Part shown: positions 57,175-64,000 of the stretch, piece by piece
Position numbering within the stretch: position 1 is the first letter of the stretch
Layout: every line of letters starts with the position of its first letter
NCBI GenBank assembly: GCA_958430865.1
Contig: CAUDNR010000136.1
Coordinates: forward strand, 71,847-135,846
DNA from: Entrophospora sp. SA101
Taxonomy: Eukaryota; Glomeromycota; Glomeromycetes; Entrophosporales; Entrophosporaceae
Reading direction: 5' to 3'
Length of the DNA: 64,000 nt
Made by a program: the position numbers and the translations under genes
The notes under the pieces: generated by a model
The model's database searches: none
Told to the model about the DNA's origin: nothing
Seen by the model: the letters and a program-made list of their open reading frames with translations, nothing else

Positions 57175-57724
57175 ATCCATCATTTAACTATAGATTTGTT
57201 TAAACAATGTTGTATACAATAAAAGCTATTGTTAGTAAAGGTGTTCGTAGTACGACACGGCAGTCAAACGCTATAATTAAATTTTTTGTCAAAACGGATT
57301 TTTAAATTTTTGCTTCACGTATAAAAAACATTAAAATCTTCTTATGTGTACCGTTCATCCGCTGTGACAATGTTTGACTGTAAGCTTACTTATATGGCAT
57401 ACGGCACTTGCCATTGTCATATGCCATATGCTGTAACCCTCAGGTGTTCATATGTTGCTTATTACCCATTAATAATACCAACTAGAATATTTTTGATGGT
57501 CATATAACAATCATTCGTTGTAAGAAAACAAATATCAACACATTGTATTAATAAAAATTCTTAATGAATGAGTAAAATGAAATAAGCCGACAGTTCTAAT
57601 TGCTTATTAACCCTTCCATTTTTTAAAATATAATATAAGCTAGTAAAAACAGCAACGATAATAACAGCAACAATAACGATGATACTTCAAAGATTATTTT
57701 TCTTTACTGAAAACGAAATACTTT
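57175..57724. other. Intergenic with palindromic CATATGGC words
   Basis: Around 57385-57440 ATATGGCATACGGCACTTGC and CATATGCCATATGC form imperfect palindromes. No gene seen. Confidence 0.45.
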
Positions 57725-58620
57725 TTCATTATCAGAAGACTGCCACCAATAATGAGAAAATGATCCATAATGTAATTTGTTTACTTCTTCCTTCAATGCT
57801 TCTGACTGTTTGGGAAAATTAAAAACAATACAAGTCTTCTTGCTCTTAAAACTAAAGACATCTGCTGTAATTGGTTATTTGCGGCAATGGTAACTACCAT
57901 ATAAAATATTTACGGCTGCCGCAAATAAATACGGCCGCAAATAAAATATGACTACCGTAAATAGATAAGACTGCCGCAAATATTTACGGCTTTCTGCAAA
58001 CAGATATGGCTGCCGCAAATTGCTACGGCTGCTGCAAATTTATCTTTTCACTGTAAGTGAATGACCTCATCAATTACAATTAAAAAATTCAGTTTACTGC
58101 GGATAACAAATCATTCAAGAAAATTTTCGCATGACTAATATGACTAATAATATTAATGACAATTATTGAAAACTATTTCCTGCAGACGTAGTTATTTCCA
58201 GCAGTCATAGTTACTTGCGGTAGCCATATTTATTTATCTATTCACCATAGTTATTTGTGACAGTTGTAATTATTTACGGCAAATAGTAGCTACTAGCAGC
58301 TATTTATGGCAATGGTAGCTCCTGGCCCAATCATCTACGGCAAGTGTCTTTACTTAAAACTAAAGCCATCGCAATTTTACACTTTTTCAACACATAGTAA
58401 TGTATGTGCCATGCATATTACTTCCATTGTCAGTAATAAAAGTAATCTTTTTATCTAAACCTGTTTAGTATTTCTGCTTCTAATATATTTTTTTATTAGT
58501 ATGCCTAGGACCCCAGAAACTATATGGATAGGTTACCCTAAAATTTTCAAAATTTACTAACGAATTTACCCAAGCTGGTAATAATCCTTTAGCTTTAATA
58601 ACCCAAAAAGAGATTATTTA
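57725..58620 (-). pseudogene. hAT-family transposase relic split by an insertion
   Basis: Minus strand: TGLDKKITFITDNGSNM at about 58465-58410 (the hAT second catalytic region), later ARRLVLFLIFPKQSEALKEE at 57850-57770, matching VLRMRRFMLFLNSPKQLEAL of the relic at 36735. Between them lies the TACGGC-type element at 57865-58350. Stops elsewhere. A different, less complete copy than the relic at 36735. Confidence 0.7.
57865..58350. mobile_element. TTACGGCTGCCGCAAAT-rich insertion
   Basis: Dense alternation of TTTACGGC and GCCGCAAATA words (ATATTTACGGCTGCCGCAAA) with inverse forms on the right side (TTGCGGTAGCCATATT, ATTTACGGCAAATAG). Inverted ends share GGCAATGGTA.. with TACCATTGCC. Flanked on both sides by CTTAAAACTAAAG (57845 and 58353), a probable target duplication of 13 bases or a little more. 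Non-coding. Confidence 0.6.
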
Positions 58621-58739
58621 AAAATTGATCAATTTTTACTTTGTACAAAAAAAATTACAAACATTCAATGAATCTTGGGACACTGATGGAAAATCACCAG
58701 AATCATAACAATTGAAATTTGAATTAGTAGCAAAATAAT

Positions 58740-58960
58740 ATATTACCTGTAAAGATTTGATATGCAAGTTTCACCTAATTCACATTTTTGTAAAAATAAT
58801 CCTTCTGTAATCATTATATAAAGTATTTTTCTCTTAATAAATAAAGCATTACTTATCATCATTTTTAGGATTAATATAAATTGCATCATCCGAATAATGA
58901 TAATACCAGGACCATGCAGAAATAAATTTAAGGAACTGACTTTTAACAAAGCCACATAAT
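58740..58960 (-). other. Coding-like scrap related to 55360-55390
   Basis: Minus strand reads KFISAWSWYYHYSDDAIYIN. The bases TTTCTGCATG..TAGTATTATCATTA recur at 55415-55380. Likely part of a transposon family also seen at 37740 and 55130. Confidence 0.3.
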
Positions 58961-59181
58961 GATATCTTTCCTATGAGTAAAAGATGAGGAATTTGAAAAT
59001 AAGCAACCCTTTTCCATGGATGATAACGGCTTCATCCAGGGTGTTGTGGAAAATTTTAGCATTTGAGTCTCTACTTGGTCCCCTTTTCTTGTGTGTGTGC
59101 TTTCCAATTGCACACAATACAAGTTGTAGGCTCTTTGAAAAATCATTCCCAAAAAGATGAAATGAATAAATCTGATATTAA

Positions 59182-59373
59182 TTATGAACAGGGTTGGTAT
59201 TGAACGTGTTCAAGGTGTGTTGTGACTTGGTGTTCTTGATGATGGAAATCAGGTGGAGGTTGAATTGGTGGTGAATTTGATTGGGATGGTTGATTATCAC
59301 TTTGAGTTAGTGATCGAGATAGTGGAGTTGGAGTTGCTTGAGCGAAGGTTGTGTGGTGATGCTGTTGTTGATC
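59182..59373 (-). CDS. Pro/Gln/His-rich exon-like frame
   Basis: Minus strand after an acceptor-like GTGTAG: DQQQHHHTTFAQATPTPLS, LTQSDNQPSQSNSPPIQPPP, ending VQYQPCS and TAA (63 codons). Base composition is richer in G and C than the flanks. Could be the last exon of a lost regulator. The upstream frame (VALAVDPNPPPPYADNN) may be another piece, but no valid intron joins them. Confidence 0.35.
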   Translation of the reverse strand, partial: DQQQHHHTTFAQATPTPLSRSLTQSDNQPSQSNSPPIQPPPDFHHQEHQVTTHLEHVQYQPCS

Positions 59374-59559
59374 CTACACTTAATATTACGTGTAGATTAT
59401 TGTCAGCATATGGTGGTGGTGGATTTGGATCTACAGCTAACGCAACCCTGATCATAGGTGTCAGATTTAATAAAATTTCCCTTATACAAACAAGCAAGCG
59501 TCATGCAATTGCAAACCTCATAACTATAGAATTTTTTCTATAGGCAAGGCAACTGAACA

Positions 59560-60837
59560 AGTTGGGAGGCTTCAGACAAGCAAAATGCTTTAATACAATA
59601 TGATTAATAAACTTTAGAGCATCGTTACCCCTCCCTAACGTTTAATTACATTCTCATATCATCGGGTGATCAAGTCAGATTAGCCTTTTTCACAAGGAAG
59701 ATGTGAACAATTGTAATATTTTAAATATTCGAGTCCTGAATATCTAACATTGCATATCGAATCGACTTTTAGCGTTCCCGGATTGTCCAAGAGTAGATTT
59801 CTATGTATGTGTGATATACACACACACACACACATATATTTAATGCTTATAATCATTTTAATGATAATAATGAATGCTTGCACAAAACAAATATACCAAT
59901 TGTCTGTTTGTTATCACATGCGACAAGGAATATTATTTCCAACTTTTACATTTCCTTATTGAAAGGAGAGTGCTTGAATAAGCTTCTCCTTACTATCTCT
60001 ACCCTGATTCTGCAGAATACATTTAAAATTATAGACATCCTACCTTTTTATTAAGTGTGTCCAATGAGACAACTAACTGGCTGTTTGCTGGCAACACTGT
60101 GGGAGAAGTCTAGCTGGGATGGCCAGGATTCACAGAAGAACCACGCACCAACTGAGGCATAGGATTTGGTATGCGTTATCAGTTGGGAACATGTATTTTA
60201 ATAATAATAATAATAATAATAATTTTAAATAATGTTCCACAGGGATCAATTATTTATATCCACGTTCCCATGATATAACTGATTTACCCCATGGAGACCA
60301 AAACCCTGTATGAGAAGGTGTTTATTTAGCAATTAAAATTGAAAATCGTTTTGTATAAATCATCACAGATGAGAAATTTTTAATTCCAAAAAATGATTTG
60401 AGAGTTAAATCATTTATTAAAATTGGTGTCATAAATTCTATATAGTAGAAATTTTTTCAAAAAAAAAATAGTATTGTTACATTATAGACAAGGTTCCTAG
60501 GAATTAAAAACATTTTAAAAATTTTTTTTTGTAGTTTTTTGCTTCCAAAGTTATAAACGTTTAATGTGATTGGAGTGAGTAATGATAATAATAAAACCGG
60601 CGGGCACGTGCACTAATTTATTTAATTTGTAATAATAAAGCAGGTGCAGTAATCATCAATTAATATTAATATTAATATTAAATAGTTACTAAACTTTTCT
60701 TTTTTAGTCGCGAAAAATTACATGCAAGCAAGTAGAAATATTAGGAAAAGATTTATTCGTTCCACAACATGATAATGATGAATGACAGATCTATTTTTAC
60801 TATACTTTTTTTACGACTTTATCAAAATTTTGCATTA
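59560..60837. other. Intergenic, nothing recognised
   Basis: Includes (CA)n at 59817-59835 and (AAT)n at 60200-60222. 60060-60310 is locally GC-richer (CTGGCTGTTTGCTGGCAACA) and may be an old element. No coding frame supported. Confidence 0.4.
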
Positions 60838-61110
60838 ACCTTTTCCAATCTTTTATATTCTTCTTTAGAAATCTTTAATTGGACGTAGTCAAAACCGTGA
60901 ATATCCAAGTTTTTTGATGAAGGAGCTTTACTCATTGCAACGTATATTGTCCTTCAGCAAACATGTTCTCATCAACCAATATTCAACATTACATGCGGGC
61001 AGGGTCAACCCTTATGTTTTGTAGATGGTCAAGTCAAAAACGTTTTGAAGGGAGAGCTGCTTTCTTGATGCTCTCCTACTTTTCGTAAAGTCGACCACAT
61101 TACATTCGTT
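60838..61110 (-). pseudogene. Pif1/Helitron helicase C-terminal relic
   Basis: Minus strand: VFDLTIYKT, stop, GLTLPACNVEYWL, then after a frame change IYVAMSKAPSSKNLDIHGFD and YVQLKISKEEYKRLEKVN. This is the end of SF1 helicases of Pif1/Helitron type: T(I/V)HK(S/T)QG.TL followed by the IYVA(L/M)S(R/K)..S..NL box with the arginine-finger position changed to Lys. Only the last 90 residues remain. Confidence 0.72.
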
Positions 61111-61859
61111 AAAAAATCCTTTATATTGAACCTCCCTGAATGTAGTTAGGCTTGTTTTATATAGGGCGCTTCCACTTATCACACTGTCGGTAGAAGAAAC
61201 AGTCTTGATGAAGCATGTAGATAAAAAAATGGAAGCGTGTTTTTCTTTATTCGGGGTTTTTTAATGAATTACTTTATTTTATTTTTAAGAAATTTATTTT
61301 TATAAATTAACAGGACAATATATGCTAGTACTATGACTTAAGGAAAGGAAAGAAAAGAATCCGTTACTACTATTTATTATTGTTGTTATTATATATACAA
61401 GGACTAAGGAAAAATAGATTGATAGGGAAAAAAATTATTAATTGGATTGGATTAGTAATTATTTTATTCGAATTATCAAACTATTTGTTTTATTCATTTT
61501 ATTCAAATAAACTTTCAATGTAATTCAAATACTCAAATTCATAATAATAACGAGTAAAACAAATAATTCGAATAAACCCTTATTCAAATAGAAGCCTTAA
61601 TCAAGCAGTATAGTTATATGTAGTGATTTTAATTTAGTTTTCCAGATCTGGGTGACTCCAATAACTCTGATTGCATGCTTGCAATATTTATTACAGTTTT
61701 ACGACTTTAGGGTGTCAATGTTGAATTGTTGTAGTTCAGGCAAAAAATTTTTAAATAAATTTAATATTAATTAATATATTTTTTGTGATACATATTTGTG
61801 GCTGAAAAAAAAAAGATCTTTAAAAAAAAATTTTTTTTTACAAATATACAAAAACCACA
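61111..61859. other. Intergenic, leader of the kinase gene
   Basis: AT-rich. 61485-61590 has several ATTCAAAT/ATTCGAAT words (TTATTCGAATTATCAAAC). A scrap near 61690-61735 (TACAGTTTTACGACTTTAGG) resembles 27395-27430. Confidence 0.45.
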
Positions 61860-64000
61860 ATGGAAAACATTTTGGATGAAAATAAACATCATGACAATAC
61901 TTCTACTGACAAAAATGATGAATATTCGTGGGAAAGAAACGAAGAATATGGGGAGTGTCCAACCTGCAATAGATATAATACTTATAAGGCATGGTGTCAA
62001 TCATGTGATCCATTGCTATTAACTGAAGGATGGACTAGTGGCAATGAAACATTAGATGAGTTGATTAAAAGTACACAACTTAAAGCAACTGGGTATGATA
62101 ATAATTGGCATCTTCAATGGATTCCTTATAATGATTTAACAAACATTGAAAAGATAGGTGAGTGTGGTTTTGCAACCATATACAAAGCTACTTGGTTAAA
62201 TGGTAAGAAAAATGCTAATAAAAATAAAAGAATTAGCAAAGATATGCAAGTGGCATTAAAAAAACTACATAATTCACAGAATATTTCAGATGAATTTCTT
62301 AATGAGGTAAATTATTTTATTTTTTATTAATTTCAGATTTTTAAATATTATCCTGGAATTCAATATATTTTTTTTTATATAGTTTAGAAATTATGTTACA
62401 TTTTATGGTAAAGGTTTTATAAATAAGATTTATGGATTAACACAAGATCCTGCTACAAAAGAATATATCTTTGTAATGAAATACATGAATGATGGAAGTC
62501 TTCAGTATTATGATGATGAATATATTAGAAAAGAAGAATATGGGGAATGTCTAACATGCAATAGATATAACACTCATTATTCATGGTGTCAATCATGTGA
62601 TTCAAAGTTGTTAACTGAAGGATGGACTAGTGGCAACAAAACATTAGATGAATTGATTAAAAGTACACAACTTAAAGCAACTGAGTATCATTATAGTAAT
62701 CATCTTCAATGGATTCCTTATAATGATTTAACAAATATTGAAAAGATAGATGAGGGTGGGTTTGCAATGATATCTAAAGCCACTTGGTTAAATGGTTATA
62801 AAAGTTTAAATTATGATAACAAAAGAATTAGCAAGGATATGCCTGTAGCATTAAAAAAACTACATAATTCACAAAACATTGCTAATGAATTTCTTAATGA
62901 GGTAAATTATTATATTAATACAAAAATATCATTGATTATCATTGTTGTAATTAAATATTTTTGTTATTTTAGTTCAAAAATTATACAAAGTTTAATGATA
63001 AAGTTTATATTTATGGGTTAACACAAGATCCAATTACAAAAGAATATATCTCTGTAATGCATTACATGGAAGATGGAAGTCTCCAAAATGATGAATATTC
63101 AAAGAAAAGATATAAAGGTTATGGGGAATGTCCAATGTGCAATAGATATAATACTTATTATTCATGGTGTCAATCATGTGAACCAAAGCTATTAACTGAA
63201 GGATGGACTAGTGGCAATGAAACATTAGATGAATTGATTAAAAGTACACAACTTAAAGCAACTGGGTATAATAATTATTATTATCTTCAATGGATTCCTT
63301 ATAATGATTTAACAAATATTGAAAAGATAGATGAGGGTGGGTTTGCAACTATATACAAAGCTACTTGGTTAAATGGTTATAAAGATATTTATGGAAAAAG
63401 AGTTAGCAGAGATAGGATTGTGGCATTAAAAAAACTACATAATTCACAGAATATTTCTGATGAATTTCTTAATGAGGTAAATTATTTTATTTTTATATTT
63501 ATTTTCAGATTTTTTAAATATTATTGATTATTATTGTTGTAATTAAATATTTTATTTATTATTAGTTCAAAAATTATATAAAGTTTCATGATAAATTTAA
63601 TAATATAATTCATATTTATGGATTAACACAAGATCCAATTACAAAAGAATATATTTTTGTAATTGATTATATGAAAGATGGAAGTCTTCAAAATTATTTA
63701 ATTAAAGATTTTAAAAATTTAAAATGGAAACAGAAAATTAATAATCTTAGGCAAATTATTGAAGGTTTAAAAGATATTCATAAAAAAAAAATTATTCATC
63801 ATGATTTTCATAGTGGTAATATTCTTCAAAAAGACAAATGGAATTCATATATTGCAGACTTAGGATTATCATGCACATCTAGTCAAACATCATCATCAGA
63901 CAAAAATGATATATGTGGAGTACTACCATATATTGCACCAGAAGTTTTAAAAAAGAAACCATATACAATGGCATCAGATGTATACAGTTTTGGAGTTCTG
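61860..64000 (+). CDS. Protein kinase with triplicated zinc-ribbon/N-lobe module (3' end beyond window)
   Basis: Exons 61860-62306, 62383-62901, 62973-63476 and 63566 to the edge; all introns phase 0. Three modules in tandem, each: YGEC.TCNRYNT....WCQSC zinc ribbon, LLTEGWTSGNETLDELIKST, LQWIPYNDLTNIEKI, Gly loop (EGGFATIYKATWLNG), VALKKLHNSQNI with the ATP-binding Lys, intron at EFLNE, then IYGLTQDP.TKEYIFVM and MxDGSLQ. Only the third is followed by a C-lobe: IIHHDFHSGNIL (catalytic Asp), IADLGLS (Mg-binding Asp), LPYIAPEV, ASDVYSFGVL. The first module has GECGFATIY (a Gly lost), the second GGFAMISKA. The family is typical of Glomeromycotina. Modules 1 and 2 would be N-lobes without catalytic halves. 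Alternatively, alternative transcription starts could use one module each. Confidence 0.82.

Noticed and set aside
59817..59835. (CA)n tract as a regulatory site
   Set aside because: Ordinary microsatellite with no gene start nearby.
60061..60180. tRNA-like or SINE-like segment
   Set aside because: Locally GC-rich, but no A and B box pair with proper spacing and no clover-leaf stems could be drawn.

Overview
The window is nuclear DNA of an arbuscular mycorrhizal fungus of the Rhizophagus type (Glomeromycotina). This is inferred from very AT-rich sequence, short GT-AG introns, poly-Asn and poly-Asp coding tracts, and four gene families expanded in that group: F-box genes with an LFSCCLV..W signature, BTB-BACK-TLDc genes, protein kinases with a CxxC..WCxxC zinc ribbon and an HHDFHSGNIL loop, and many DNA transposons and relics. 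No tRNA, rRNA or CRISPR was recognised.

Layout. 1-12.6 kb: tandem array of divergent pairs, F-box gene on minus and PCL-type cyclin on plus, with AT-rich minisatellites between units. The last cyclin is intact and two others are dead. 13.7-15.9 kb: five-exon coiled-coil gene. 16-21.8 kb: mostly non-coding with relics. 21.9-27 kb: two tandem BTB-BACK-TLDc genes (about 1 kb identical) with nested TIR elements upstream. 29.8-36 kb: choline kinase, Crz1-like zinc-finger factor and Nbp2-like SH3 protein. 36.2-40.3 kb: hAT relic, REI1/ZNF622 pseudogene and a four-exon NDUFA4-like gene. 42.4-43.7 kb: membrane-anchored SET protein.

45.6-52.2 kb: a 6.6-kb DNA transposon with 241-bp terminal inverted repeats. 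It carries an IS3-like DDE transposase (minus) and, convergent to it, a multi-exon HECT E3-ligase gene (plus). The HECT gene contains a 202-bp MITE with an 8-bp target duplication whose ends create a GT donor and AG acceptor, so it can be read as a newborn intron. Treating it as an intron restores an 861-codon reading frame. This is the most striking system in the window.

52.5-55.8 kb: secreted Pro/Thr-rich cell-surface gene with five near-identical proline mini-exons, plus an inverted truncated paralogue. 56-61.2 kb: foldback MITE, hAT relic with another element inside it, and a Pif1/Helitron relic. 61.9-64 kb: a kinase gene whose zinc-ribbon plus N-lobe module is present three times in tandem before a single C-lobe; it runs off the right edge.

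Exon models come from splice-site reading and codon-phase agreement. All family names rest on motif recognition, without database searches.
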